Notes: generated from the sequence alone by a model not told the origin. DNA of 64,000 nucleotides from Qipengyuania atrilutea (GCF_013370205.1 NZ_JABWGV010000001.1:434001-498000); one strand, 5' to 3'. Shown: positions 7,956 through 19,227, counted from the stretch's first letter. A program made the numbers and translations.

Positions 7956-8720
7956 ATGAGCATTGATCGCCTTCTTTCCATCATGGCTACCCTTCGAGAC
8001 CCGGAGCATGGCTGCGAATGGGACCGTGCGCAGAATTTCGCCTCGATCGCGCCGTACACGGTCGAGGAAGCTTATGAAGTTCTCGATGCCATCGAGCGCA
8101 ACAATCTGAGCGATCTTCGCGGAGAGCTCGGCGATCTGCTCCTGCAAGTCGTTTTCCACGCCCGCATGGCGGAAGAGCTCGGCGCCTTCAGTTTTGCAGA
8201 TGTCGCCGAGGCAATCGCTGACAAGATGGAAGCGCGGCACCCTCACATTTTCGGCGGTCAGGACGGCGCGATGACCGAGACCCGGTGGGAAGAGTTGAAG
8301 GCGGCAGAGCGCGAAGCGGCAGGCAGCAAAAGTGTCATGGACGGACTCGCCGCGGCGCTGCCTGCTGCCATGCGGGCGGGCAAGATACAAAAGCGCGCGG
8401 CACGCGACGGGTTCGACTGGCCCGATCGTGACGGTCCGTCAGCCAAGATACTCGAAGAAATCGAAGAATTGGCTGCGGCTGAGAATGATGACGAGCGCGA
8501 GGACGAGGCCGGCGATCTGCTTTTCGCTGCGATCAATCTCGTCCGCAAATACGGCGTGGAACCCGAAGCGGCCCTACGCCGCGCCAACAGCAAATTTGAA
8601 ACCCGTTACCGCGCGATGGAGGAAGCTGCCGAAGGCCGCTTTGCTGACCTGCATCTAGACGAGCAAGAACGGCTTTGGCTTGAAGCGAAAGCATCGCTCG
8701 GCAAACCGTCTGCTCTCTAA
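7956..8720 (+). CDS. mazG: Nucleoside triphosphate pyrophosphohydrolase MazG
   Basis: MazG hydrolyses (d)NTPs to NMP and pyrophosphate, a house-cleaning role. The 254-residue protein has two all-alpha MazG domains. The first carries the metal-binding EExxE...ExxD set (Glu37, Glu38, Glu41, Glu57, Asp60). The second (about 165-235) has EEIEEL...EDEAGDLLFA. The N-terminal RDPEHGCEWDRAQ matches the usual RxPxGCPWD start of the family. No ribosome binding site precedes the ATG. It converges with hflX, sharing 4 bp. Confidence 0.95.
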   Translation: MSIDRLLSIMATLRDPEHGCEWDRAQNFASIAPYTVEEAYEVLDAIERNNLSDLRGELGDLLLQVVFHARMAEELGAFSFADVAEAIADKMEARHPHIFGGQDGAMTETRWEELKAAEREAAGSKSVMDGLAAALPAAMRAGKIQKRAARDGFDWPDRDGPSAKILEEIEELAAAENDDEREDEAGDLLFAAINLVRKYGVEPEAALRRANSKFETRYRAMEEAAEGRFADLHLDEQERLWLEAKASLGKPSAL

Positions 8721-9994
8721 AGCGTTTCGAATTGCCCCCACTCTTTCGGGTTCAAACGCACGGTCATCTTGACGCAGGGCGTCCCTTCTCCGTCGCTGAC
8801 GTTCTCCTCCGACAAAACTTCCCCGTGCGCATGCAGCCAAGCGATCCGGCGCCCTGCCGTGGCGGGCAGTTCGATGTCGTAGCTTTTCGCCTGCGCCGTC
8901 AGTTTGGCGCTTAGCAGGTCTAGCAGACTGTCGACCCCTTCCCCCGTCACCGCAGAAATCGCTGCAACGTCGTCCCGCTCACTGGCGGCATCGGTAAGTT
9001 CGCCACGCTCGTCTGGCGGCAACTGATCGATCTTGTTCCAGACCTCGACGATGGCCGGCCCTTCCCCGTCCCGATCCTCGCTATCGTCGATCACGCCAAG
9101 ATCGCGCAAAACACTGAGAACCTGAGTGTTCTGCGCATCGGCTGAAGGGTTCGCCATGTCGCGCACGTGGCAAATCACGTCCGCCGACAGAACTTCCTCC
9201 AAAGTCGCGCGGAAAGCAGCGACGAGCTGCGTCGGCAAGTCGGAGATAAAGCCGACCGTATCGGACAGGATTACCTTTTCGACGCCCGGCAGCGAAATCG
9301 CGCGCATCGTGGGGTCAAGCGTGGCGAAAAGCAGGTCTTCCGCCATGACTTCGGCTCCAGTCAGCCGGTTGAACAGCGTCGACTTCCCCGCGTTCGTGTA
9401 GCCGACCAGCGAGACCACCGGCCACGGAGCGCGTTCCCGCCGCTCGCGATGAAGGCCCCGGGTTTTGCGAACCTGCTCCAGCTCCTTGCGCAGCCGCGCC
9501 ATGCGGGTACGGATTAGCCGCCGGTCGGCCTCGATCTGGGTTTCGCCCGGCCCGCCCAGAAAGCCGTAGCCGCCGCGCTGGCGTTCGAGGTGAGTCCAGC
9601 TGCGTACGAGCCGGCTCTGCTGGTAGTCGAGATGCGCCAGTTCTACCTGCAGGCGGCCTTCCGCGGTTTGCGCACGCTCTCCGAATATCTCGAGTATCAG
9701 CCCGGTACGGTCGATGACCTTGCGTTTCAGCGTCTCTTCGAGATTGCGCTGCTGGATCGGACTTAGCGCGCTGTCGACGATGACCAGCTCGATCTCCGAC
9801 TGTTCGCAGCGCGTCGCGATATCCGCGACCTGTCCCGAACCGAAGAAGGTGTTCGGCTTGATCTCTCTGACAACAAGAGTCTCGGTGTCTGCGATCTCCA
9901 CGCCGATCGCGAGCGCAAGCCCTTCTGCTTCCGCCAGACGCGAAGCTGCGTCGAGATCGTAGCGCTCCCCGCGAACGTCAGGGCATATGACCAT
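8717..9994 (-). CDS. hflX: GTPase HflX
   Basis: HflX is a ribosome-associated GTPase that splits stalled or stressed 70S ribosomes. The 425 residues from ATG 9994 contain the HflX N-terminal domain (VVREIKPNTFFGSGQV), the coiled linker with GGPGETQIEADRR, and the G domain with G1 GYTNAGKST, G3 DTVGF and G4 NKID. The frame stays open upstream of 9994 to the hfq stop. The extra 17 codons (FDDDLLGEVTRGARG region) look coding. A CTG at 10045 overlapping the hfq TGA, with GAGGA about 6 bases ahead, may be the true start. The hfq-hflX order is widely conserved. Confidence 0.95.
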   Translation of the reverse strand: MVICPDVRGERYDLDAASRLAEAEGLALAIGVEIADTETLVVREIKPNTFFGSGQVADIATRCEQSEIELVIVDSALSPIQQRNLEETLKRKVIDRTGLILEIFGERAQTAEGRLQVELAHLDYQQSRLVRSWTHLERQRGGYGFLGGPGETQIEADRRLIRTRMARLRKELEQVRKTRGLHRERRERAPWPVVSLVGYTNAGKSTLFNRLTGAEVMAEDLLFATLDPTMRAISLPGVEKVILSDTVGFISDLPTQLVAAFRATLEEVLSADVICHVRDMANPSADAQNTQVLSVLRDLGVIDDSEDRDGEGPAIVEVWNKIDQLPPDERGELTDAASERDDVAAISAVTGEGVDSLLDLLSAKLTAQAKSYDIELPATAGRRIAWLHAHGEVLSEENVSDGEGTPCVKMTVRLNPKEWGQFETL

Positions 9995-10041
9995 GCCCCG
10001 CGCACCGCGGGTGACTTCGCCTAGAAGATCGTCATCGAAAC

Positions 10042-10587
10042 TCAGGAGTTGTCCTCGTCGCCATCTTCACTGAGATCGACGTTCACCGCAGGCTGGATCG
10101 TCGAAACGGCATGCTTGTACGCAAGCTGGACGTAACCGTCACGCTCGAGGAGCATGCAGAACAGGTCGTACGCGGCGATACGCCCCTGAAGCATGACCCC
10201 GTTCACGAGAAACATGGTGACTTCCGCCTCGGCTTCGCTGACCCGCGAAAGAAACACGTCCTGAAGCAACCGCTGCTTCGCGCGGCTGCCCTGACTATCG
10301 AACTGCTCCGCATCGATCGGCTGCGACGGCATGATGGTCGAGATCGCATGTTTGTAAACAAGCTGCGACTGCCCGTCACGGCGCAGTAGGATCGAGAAAT
10401 TGTCGAACCAGGTCACGATCCCCTGAAGCTTCACCCCCTTCACGAGGAACATGGTCAGCGGGATCTTGTTCTTGCGAAGCAGGTTCAGAAATGCGTCCTG
10501 CAAGTTTCCTTGCTTGCCGCTGGCCTGCTTCTTCTCGGGCGCAGGCTTCTTTTCGATCGGTCGAGCGGACAATGTAGCCTTGGCCAT
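10042..10587 (-). CDS. hfq: RNA chaperone Hfq with two tandem Sm domains
   Basis: Hfq binds small RNAs and mRNAs and promotes their pairing. Here 181 residues hold two complete Hfq domains instead of one. The first, about 28-87, has [17 protein letters not shown] and YKHAIST. The second, about 107-166, has [17 protein letters not shown] and YKHAVST. Both keep the proximal-face Gln and the Y-K-H motif. The second has Met in place of the usual Lys in KLQG. An acidic tail follows. ATG 10587 is preceded by GGAG at 6 bases; further upstream starts would remove this site. A double-domain chain should form a pseudo-hexamer from three chains. Confidence 0.95.
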   Translation of the reverse strand: MAKATLSARPIEKKPAPEKKQASGKQGNLQDAFLNLLRKNKIPLTMFLVKGVKLQGIVTWFDNFSILLRRDGQSQLVYKHAISTIMPSQPIDAEQFDSQGSRAKQRLLQDVFLSRVSEAEAEVTMFLVNGVMLQGRIAAYDLFCMLLERDGYVQLAYKHAVSTIQPAVNVDLSEDGDEDNS

Positions 10588-10712
10588 GACAATCTCCATT
10601 TTTGGCGGCAATCGAAGTTGCCGCAACTAGACGCGCTTCGCAAAGACTTGGCGTGTCCGACCCGTTAAGTTCTATGCTGCAACTGCGAGATAAGCAAACG
10701 ATTCTATGGCGT

Positions 10713-12101
10713 TTACTCTTCTCCGCTGCCGTCGTTCTTGCGGTCCGCCATTCCGAGCAGTTTCAATTTACGGTGCAAGGCAGAACGTTCCATTCCTATA
10801 AATCCCGCCGTCTTCGAAATGTTTCCCGAAAACCTGCGGATTTGCACGGATAGGTACTCTCGTTCGAAATTTTCGCGTGCTTCGCGCAAGGGCGCACCCA
10901 TCATCGAAGAGAAATTGCCGCTCCCGCCGAGATTACCGCCGGTCACTTCGCTTGGCAGCATGTCGACTTCCACCTGGGAGAACTCGTCGCGGGGCGTGAG
11001 GATGACCGTACGTTCGACGACGTTGCGTAACTGGCGGACGTTCCCCGGCCAATCGTATGCCTGAAGTGCCGCCATCGCCTCTTCACTGATTTCCGGTGCC
11101 GGAATGCCTTGCTCCGCGGAATAGCGGGTAAAGAAGTGCTCGGCGAGCGCGGGAATATCGTCGCGGCGCTCGGCTAGCGAAGGCACGGCAACCGGAACGA
11201 CATTGAGGCGGTAGTACAAGTCCTCTCGAAACCGTTTCTCTTCCATTTCCGCCAGCAAGTCTCTTGCGGTCGAAGAGACAACGCGAACGTCTACGCCGAT
11301 CTGCCGGTTGCCCCCGACCCTCACGAAACTCTGGTCGGTCAGTACGCGCAGTATGCGCGCCTGCGTGGAAAGCGGCATGTCCGCCACCTCGTCGAAGTAG
11401 AGGGTGCCGCCGTCCGCCAGTTCGAGCAGACCCGGACGGATGAGCTTTCCGTCCGCTTCTTCCCCGAACAGTTCCTTCTCGAACCGCTCCGGAGTGATGC
11501 GCGCAGAATTGACGATCACGAAGGCGTGGTCGACCCGGCCCGACCAGCTATGGAGCAGGCGCGCGGCGACTTCCTTGCCCGATCCGGCCGGCCCGCTGAT
11601 GAGCACGCGGCTGCCGGTACTCGCTACCCGTTTCAGGGTCGCGCGGACCTGGTTAATAACGACCGAATTGCCGGTAAATTCCTCGCCGCGCGAAAACCCC
11701 TGCCGGAGACCCACGTTTTCCCGGCGCAATCGCTCGGTCTGCGTTGCGCGCTCGATGAGCAGCAGCAACCGCTCGGCTTCGAACGGTTTTTCCAGAAAAT
11801 CGACCGCGCCGCGGCTCACTGCGGATACGGCGGTCTCGATATTGCCGTGCCCCGAGAAGATGATCACCGGCAGTTCGGGCTCGCGCTGCTTGATAGCGTC
11901 GAGCACTTCCAGCCCGTCCATCTCGCTGCCGTGCAGCCATACGTCGAGCAGCACCAGGCTCGGACGCTTCTCATCGAGCGCCGCGAGTGCTTCCGTGCTG
12001 TTGGCAGCCGTCCGGCATTCGTAGCCGTCATCGGAAAGCACGCCTGCGACGAGTTCGCGAATATCGCGTTCGTCGTCGACAATCAGAATGTCCAAAGCCA
12101 T
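10713..12101 (-). CDS. ntrX: Response regulator NtrX (sigma54 activator-like, no GAFTGA)
   Basis: NtrX is the partner of the membrane kinase NtrY in nitrogen, redox and envelope control. The 462 residues comprise a receiver domain with phospho-acceptor Asp53, an AAA+ domain with Walker A GPAGSGKE (170-177) and YFDEVADMP, and a Fis-type helix-turn-helix at the C-terminus (GNISKTAGFIGMERSALHRKL). Where NtrC-type activators have FGHERGAFTGA this protein reads FGEEADGKLIRPG (from about 212), so the sigma54-contact loop is missing. It probably acts as a DNA-binding regulator without remodelling sigma54. It follows ntrY with a 24-nt gap. Confidence 0.93.
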   Translation of the reverse strand: MALDILIVDDERDIRELVAGVLSDDGYECRTAANSTEALAALDEKRPSLVLLDVWLHGSEMDGLEVLDAIKQREPELPVIIFSGHGNIETAVSAVSRGAVDFLEKPFEAERLLLLIERATQTERLRRENVGLRQGFSRGEEFTGNSVVINQVRATLKRVASTGSRVLISGPAGSGKEVAARLLHSWSGRVDHAFVIVNSARITPERFEKELFGEEADGKLIRPGLLELADGGTLYFDEVADMPLSTQARILRVLTDQSFVRVGGNRQIGVDVRVVSSTARDLLAEMEEKRFREDLYYRLNVVPVAVPSLAERRDDIPALAEHFFTRYSAEQGIPAPEISEEAMAALQAYDWPGNVRQLRNVVERTVILTPRDEFSQVEVDMLPSEVTGGNLGGSGNFSSMMGAPLREARENFEREYLSVQIRRFSGNISKTAGFIGMERSALHRKLKLLGMADRKNDGSGEE

Positions 12102-12125
12102 GCTTTCATACCTCTATCTTGTATA

Positions 12126-14339
12126 TCATTCGGCAGCCTGAACCGCCCGTTCCGCCGGGCAGCGGGCGAAGGTCAGTTCCACCCGTGAGCCGCGGCTTTC
12201 GCGCGCACTGAAATTCATCGTGCCGCCATGCTCCTCCACGATCTTGTTGACGATCGCGAGCCCGAGGCCGGTGCCCTTTTCCCGCGTCGTCACATAGGGT
12301 TCGACGATGCGGTCGACCTCTTTCGGGAGGCCGATGCCGTTGTCCTCGACCACGACGGCAATGAGATCGTCGCGGTCCTCGAGCGACATGACGATCTTTC
12401 CCCTGAACCCGTCCTCCTGTTCCTTCGCCCTTCCCTCGATCGCTTCGACTGCATTCTTGAGGATGTTCGTCACCGCCTGGCCGATCTGGTGCCGATCGCA
12501 TTCGATTAGCAGCGGCTGCTGTGCATCGGTTTCGAACGAGAAATCGATGTCGCTATGCGCGACTTCCTGCAGGAAGAGCGACTGCCGTACGAGGTCGATC
12601 GCATCCTCGCCGCGGAAGACAGGTTTCGGCAGACGTGCGAAAGACGAGAACTCGTCGACCATCTTGCGCAGATCGCCGACCTGCCTGATGATCGTGCTCG
12701 TCAGTTCGTCGAACAGATCGGCGTCGGTCTCGATCTGCTTGCGGTAGCGGCGCTTCAACCGCTCCGTTGCCAGTTGAATGGGAGTGAGCGGATTCTTGAT
12801 TTCATGCGCGATCCGGCGGGCGACATCGGACCATGCAGCCTGCCGCTGGTCGAGCAGCTGCCGCGTGATATCCTCGAAGGTGATGACGTGTCCGTCCGCC
12901 TCTTCGCTGATCTTGACGGCCAGTGTTAGCAGTTCGCCCCGCCGCGTGAAATTGACCAGTCCCTGCTTCGTGCGGTTCTCGACCATGGCATCGAGTTCTG
13001 GTGACATGTCCGCAAGGTCCAGCCCCGCTTCGAGTGGTCCCTGACGATCAAGAATGATGAGCTGAGCCGAATTGTTCATCAGCAGGACGCGCCGATTGCC
13101 ATCGATCGAAATGATACCCGAGCTGACCGATTCCAGCACGGCCTCGATGAACAGGCGTCGTTCCTCAAGTTGCCGGTTGGCACTGACGAGCGCATCGGTC
13201 TGTTTTTCCAGCTGCGCGGTCATGCGGTTGAAGGCCCGGTTCAGCAGGCCGATCTCATCGCCGCTCGTGCGCCCGCTGACCCGCATCGAGAAATTGCCGG
13301 AGCCGACACGGCGCGCAGCCGCAACCAGATCGGTCAGCGGCTCTACCTGACGGTCGGCGAAGCGCAGTGCAAACCACACGGCAAGCCCGACAAGCGCGAG
13401 GCTGATTACGAACAGCGCCAGACTGAACCTGAGTTGGAGTGCTCGCGCTCGGCTGATCAACTGCTCGTAGCGGTTGGAAATGGTCTGCGCGCGCTGCCAG
13501 TAGTTGAACGACGTCGCCTCGGAATTACGCGCATTATAAAGGTAAATGCCGCTGTCCCGGTCGATCGGCGCAACCGCCTCGATACGCGTTGGACTTCCCG
13601 AGATGGAAACGGCCTTGCCTGCCACCAGTGAGGGCAATGCTGCTTCTACCATCTGGTCGGGCGAATTGTCCTCGCGCAGGTTGAAAACCGCGGCCGCGCG
13701 CGTCGTGCCGTCGGGCATCGCCTGCACGACCACGCTTTCGCTGATGTCGCGGGCTTGCGCCTGATACTGGTAGACGTTCGGAAAGCTCTCGTCGGTGATC
13801 GCACCGCGTTCGAGATAGAAACGAATATCGCCCGCCATCGCGATGGTTTCCTGCCCCACGTCGAGCTGGTTCTGCTCGTAATACCCTTGCGCGAGACTAT
13901 CGACATTGCTCATCAGGTTGCGCGAATTGTCGGAAAACCAGAAATCCACGCCGAACTGGAACAGCAGCGCTGCAAAGCCTGCGACGAGCAGCGTCGGAAC
14001 GGCAGCGATGAGCGAGAACAGAAACACCAGCCTGACGTGTAGTCTGGCGGTGCTGCCAGCCGCGCGGCGAAGCGCCGCTCGCCTGCCCCAGAGGACGAAC
14101 AGTGCCATGGTTGGGATAAGCGTGCCGACCAGCAAGGCTGCCGCCTGTCCGGAAGGAAGCAACCGTCCATCTGGCGGAGCGCTCTTGAAAGTGAGGTAAG
14201 TGGTCGCAGCCATTATGATGAACGCCGCCGCACAGGCGATCTCGATGATGACGAACAGGTTGGCTTGCCGCGAGAACAGCGCAAGACGCCGCAGCCAGGT
14301 GGGCGATCGCCGTGTTGTCTTGCTAGGTATGGCGGTCAT
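12126..14339 (-). CDS. ntrY: Sensor histidine kinase NtrY
   Basis: NtrY is an inner-membrane sensor kinase that phosphorylates NtrX. From ATG 14339 it has 737 residues. N-terminal membrane helices (FVIIEIACAAAFIIM and following) flank a large periplasmic region. HAMP, PAS and kinase domains follow. The HisKA motif [16 protein letters not shown] places phospho-acceptor His at residue 512. The ATPase part has the N-box ILKNAVEA, G1 VVEDNGIGLP and G2 GTGLGLAIV. A TTG at 14369 is an alternative start; neither has a strong Shine-Dalgarno. It is followed by ntrX and preceded by ntrBC. Confidence 0.95.
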   Translation of the reverse strand: MTAIPSKTTRRSPTWLRRLALFSRQANLFVIIEIACAAAFIIMAATTYLTFKSAPPDGRLLPSGQAAALLVGTLIPTMALFVLWGRRAALRRAAGSTARLHVRLVFLFSLIAAVPTLLVAGFAALLFQFGVDFWFSDNSRNLMSNVDSLAQGYYEQNQLDVGQETIAMAGDIRFYLERGAITDESFPNVYQYQAQARDISESVVVQAMPDGTTRAAAVFNLREDNSPDQMVEAALPSLVAGKAVSISGSPTRIEAVAPIDRDSGIYLYNARNSEATSFNYWQRAQTISNRYEQLISRARALQLRFSLALFVISLALVGLAVWFALRFADRQVEPLTDLVAAARRVGSGNFSMRVSGRTSGDEIGLLNRAFNRMTAQLEKQTDALVSANRQLEERRLFIEAVLESVSSGIISIDGNRRVLLMNNSAQLIILDRQGPLEAGLDLADMSPELDAMVENRTKQGLVNFTRRGELLTLAVKISEEADGHVITFEDITRQLLDQRQAAWSDVARRIAHEIKNPLTPIQLATERLKRRYRKQIETDADLFDELTSTIIRQVGDLRKMVDEFSSFARLPKPVFRGEDAIDLVRQSLFLQEVAHSDIDFSFETDAQQPLLIECDRHQIGQAVTNILKNAVEAIEGRAKEQEDGFRGKIVMSLEDRDDLIAVVVEDNGIGLPKEVDRIVEPYVTTREKGTGLGLAIVNKIVEEHGGTMNFSARESRGSRVELTFARCPAERAVQAAE

Positions 14340-14456
14340 CGTTGCATCACTACACGAAGGGTGTTGCAAATATGCAAGTATTTTCTGCCGCGGAGCGGCG
14401 ACCTCTCGACCAACGGCGCTTCAGTAGCGATGGTCGACACTTTAGTCCGAAATACA

Positions 14457-15865
<1,409 letters not shown>

Positions 15866-15869
<4 letters not shown>

Positions 15870-16960
15870 CGGCCGCTTTCCTGTGCATTCGTTGTCGCTT
15901 TCGCAACGGGAAGAAAGACCCGGAAAACGGTTTCGCCCGTACGGTCGAGGCGCTCGTGACTGATACGCCCGTTCATGTCCTCGATCAGCTTGCGGGCCAG
16001 CGCCAGACCCAAGCCTTGTCCGTGCGGTTTGCTCGATACGAAGGGCTCGAAAACCCGCTCTGCAAGCTCGCGGTCGATCCCCGCGCCCCGATCAACGATG
16101 CTGATTTCGACCGGAAGATGCGTTGCTTTGCCTAAACGGATCGCCTTGAATACCGAACCGCTGACAAAACGGGTGCGCACGCTGACGGAGTGTTCGCCCG
16201 CCGCCCGCCCGGCATCGCAGGCGTTGGCAAAGAGGTTGATGAGAACCTGTTCGAGCGCTTGCGGCTGAGCGAGCACTGGAGGAAGCGACGGATCGAACTC
16301 CTCCACGAAAATGAACGGCTCACCGTCCAGCGTGTCCTGCGCAGTCTTGACTGTCCTTAAAGCGTTACGGATCGCCGAGTGCGGATTGCAGGCGGACAAG
16401 GCTTCGCGCGACGTGCTGCCGAGCTGCTGCATCCGGTCGATTACGTCGGCGATCCGGTCGGCTTCGCTGACGATGAGGTTCGCCAGGCTGCGCTCGTTTT
16501 CTGCCAGCTTGCGCGACAGGAGTTGCCCTGCTCCGCGAATGGCCGAGAGTGGGTTCTTGATCTCGTGCGCAAGAATATTGGGCGCGGCAGGCTTGGCCGC
16601 GCTCTCTCCGTAATCGCCCATCTGATTGGACGCGATTTCGGATAGCGTCATCACGAGCCAGTTCGGCTCGGTCGCTACCGGCGATACGGTTATGTTGAGC
16701 AGCACTTCGCGCCCCTCGATCCGGGCCGATACTGCGCGCGCGACGAGCCGCATATCGCCCCGCCGTAGTTCGCGCGACATTCTGAGATCGCCGATGTCGA
16801 GCAGGTCGACGATGTTGTGGCGCTGCAAGCGCTTTTCGCTCTTACCGAAAAGGTCTTCGGCAGAGGGGTTCGCCTCGATGACGCAGAGATCTTCGTCGAG
16901 CAGGAGAACGGCGAAAATAAGGCCGGAAAGCTGCGTTCGCGCGTCCGGCAGGTCGCTCAC
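15866..16960 (-). CDS. ntrB: Nitrogen regulation histidine kinase NtrB (GlnL)
   Basis: NtrB is the soluble kinase/phosphatase that controls NtrC, usually under PII. The 364 residues have an N-terminal PAS domain (about 12-120) with no membrane helix. HisKA follows with His132 in [20 protein letters not shown], then the ATPase domain with N-box [12 protein letters not shown]1 VDRGAGI and G2 [10 protein letters not shown]. It overlaps both dus upstream and ntrC downstream by 4 bp, the standard alphaproteobacterial nifR3-ntrB-ntrC arrangement. Confidence 0.96.
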
Positions 16961-17973
16961 GCTGCGCGCCGCCGCAGGAACGGCTCGTAAAAACGCTCGA
17001 TCTCGCCGAGCACCTGATCCGCATCTTCGATGAGGTTCGCCTTGTTCCGGAAATCCGCGCTACCGTGCATCCCCTTGGTGTACCAGCCGATATGCTTACG
17101 GGCGATCTTGACGCCGACCGCGGTGCCGTAGTGAGCGAGCATGGACGCGTAATGCTCTCGCAGAACGGCGTATTGCTCGTCGAAGCTCGGGGTCGGGATC
17201 CGCTCGCCCGTCCGCAGCCAGTGAATGACCTGACCGAGCAGCCACGGCTTTCCGTAGGCGCCCCGCCCGATCATGACGCCGTCCGCGCCCGATTGTTCGA
17301 GCGCCGCATGGCAATCCTCGATGGAGCAGATGTCGCCGTTGACGATCACCGGTATGGAGACCGCTTCCTTGACCCGGCGCACGAACGACCAGTCGGCGCT
17401 GCCCTTGTACATCTGGCACCGCGTACGCCCGTGCACTGTAATGAGCTTCGCGCCCAAGTCCTCCGCGATATGCGCGAGTTCCGGTGCATTGAGCGACTGG
17501 TGATCCCAGCCCATTCGCATCTTCACGGTCACCGGCACGTCGACGGCATTGACGGTCGCCTCGATCAGGCGCGCGGCGAGCGGCAGGTCACGCATCAGCG
17601 CGCTTCCCGCATCGCCGTTCACGACCTTCTTCACCGGGCAGCCCATGTTGATGTCGATGATGGCCGCACCGCGGTCGGCATTGAGTTTCGCGGCCTCTGC
17701 CATTTCAGATGGTGCGCAGCCGGCGAGCTGCAACGATACCGGTTCTTCGCTCGCGTCCCACGCCGCCTTCTGCAGGCTTTGCCGCGTCTCGCGGATCATC
17801 GCCGGGCTGGCGATCATCTCGGTCACGTTAAGACCCGAGCCGTACCGTTTGACCAGCGTACGGAACGGCATGTCTGTGACGCCCGTCATGGGCGCCAAGA
17901 TGACCGGATCGTCGATCTGGAATGCGCCGATGCGTACCGGCTTGAGCGTGGGGGGAGTAAGAGTGTCGGTCAT
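16957..17973 (-). CDS. dusB: tRNA-dihydrouridine synthase (NifR3/DusB type)
   Basis: Dus enzymes reduce uridines in the tRNA D-loop with FMN and NADPH. The 338-residue TIM-barrel protein has [17 protein letters not shown], the catalytic Cys112 in [30 protein letters not shown], and the phosphate-binding NGDI and [13 protein letters not shown] blocks. The protein starts at ATG 17973, divergent from ispDF with an 80-bp gap. Coupling to ntrB is why the family was first named nifR3. The exact uridine position modified is not readable from sequence. Confidence 0.94.
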   Translation of the reverse strand: MTDTLTPPTLKPVRIGAFQIDDPVILAPMTGVTDMPFRTLVKRYGSGLNVTEMIASPAMIRETRQSLQKAAWDASEEPVSLQLAGCAPSEMAEAAKLNADRGAAIIDINMGCPVKKVVNGDAGSALMRDLPLAARLIEATVNAVDVPVTVKMRMGWDHQSLNAPELAHIAEDLGAKLITVHGRTRCQMYKGSADWSFVRRVKEAVSIPVIVNGDICSIEDCHAALEQSGADGVMIGRGAYGKPWLLGQVIHWLRTGERIPTPSFDEQYAVLREHYASMLAHYGTAVGVKIARKHIGWYTKGMHGSADFRNKANLIEDADQVLGEIERFYEPFLRRRAA

Positions 17974-18053
17974 TGGGAGAACATGTGCCTAATTTCTGGG
18001 CAGCGCTTAGTGGATTGCGGTGAGCCTCGCAAGCGTCTAGCGGCGGACTTCGC

Positions 18054-19217
18054 ATGAGCGAGGGGTCTCAACATTCGTCATTTGCCGCAGTCGTCGTCGC
18101 TGCGGGTCGCGGCACGCGCGCGAAACAGTCCGTACCGAAGCAGTTCGCGATCTGGCGTGGTAAGCCGGTATTGCGGCATTCGGTAGAGGCTTTGGCGCTG
18201 TCCGGCGCATCTCTGGTCGTGGTCGCAATTCCCGCTGGTTTCGAAGCCGAGGCGCGCGAAGCTTGCGCGGGACTAGACGGCGTCAGCTTCGTCATGGGAG
18301 GCGAGACACGGCAGCAATCGGTCATGGCCGCACTCGCAGCGTTGGTTTCTGCTGGCCCGGAACTCGTTCTGATCCACGACGCGGCACGTGCCGATCTTCC
18401 CCCAGAGGTTGTCGACCGACTCTTAAACGCACTGAAAGGCGCAGAAGGCGCGATCCCGGTGCTTCCGGTGTTCGACAGTCTGGCGGTAGAGGAGTGCGGC
18501 ATGATGCAGGCGGCAGCGGACCGGGATACGCTGCGCCGGGTTCAGACACCGCAGGCTTTTCGTTTCGCCGCGATCGACGCCGCGCACCGTAGCTGGCGAG
18601 GCGAGCCGACAGCGGGGGACGATGCGCAGGTGCTCATGGCCGCCGGCGGAAAGGTAGCTTTGGTTGAGGGTGACGAGCGCTTGAAGAAACTGACGACGGA
18701 AGGGGATTTTGCGTCGAAACCCGCCAAAATCGCTGGCGAAACGCGGATCGGCATGGGCTTCGACGTCCATCGCCTGGCCAACGGCGAGGAATTGTGGCTC
18801 AACGGGATCAAAATCGACCACAACAGGGGTCTAAGCGGCCACAGTGATGCCGACGTGGGGCTCCATGCCATTACCGATGCGCTTCTCGGCGCAATCGCGG
18901 CCGGCGATATCGGCAAGCACTTTCCGCCGAGCGACGATCGATGGAAAGGCGCCGCGTCCTCTGCTTTTGTTCGGCACGCTGCCTCGCTGGTCCGCCAAGC
19001 CGGTTTTGAGATCGCCAATGTGGACTGCACTCTGATCTGCGAGGCGCCGAAGATCGGTCCGCACGTGCTGGCGATGCGCAAGGCGGTAGCCGAAATGCTC
19101 GGGGTTGGGATCGACCGGGTAAGCATCAAGGCAACCACGACCGAACGGCTCGGCCTCACCGGACGCGGCGAAGGCATCGCGGCGCAGGCGGTGGCATCCG
19201 TCTACCGGGCCGTGTAG
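18054..19217 (+). CDS. ispDF: Bifunctional IspD/IspF (MEP pathway)
   Basis: One 387-residue chain carries two steps of non-mevalonate isoprenoid synthesis. Residues about 6-225 are the CTP:methylerythritol-phosphate cytidylyltransferase (AAGRGTRAKQSVPKQ nucleotide-binding loop, HDAARADLP). Residues about 230-387 are the 2,4-cyclodiphosphate synthase, with the zinc Asp and His in MGFDVHRL, LSGHSDADVGLHA and GDIGKHFPPSD. The fusion is typical of alphaproteobacteria. The next gene starts one base after its stop codon. Confidence 0.97.
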   Translation: MSEGSQHSSFAAVVVAAGRGTRAKQSVPKQFAIWRGKPVLRHSVEALALSGASLVVVAIPAGFEAEAREACAGLDGVSFVMGGETRQQSVMAALAALVSAGPELVLIHDAARADLPPEVVDRLLNALKGAEGAIPVLPVFDSLAVEECGMMQAAADRDTLRRVQTPQAFRFAAIDAAHRSWRGEPTAGDDAQVLMAAGGKVALVEGDERLKKLTTEGDFASKPAKIAGETRIGMGFDVHRLANGEELWLNGIKIDHNRGLSGHSDADVGLHAITDALLGAIAAGDIGKHFPPSDDRWKGAASSAFVRHAASLVRQAGFEIANVDCTLICEAPKIGPHVLAMRKAVAEMLGVGIDRVSIKATTTERLGLTGRGEGIAAQAVASVYRAV

Positions 19218-19227
19218 GATGACAGCC

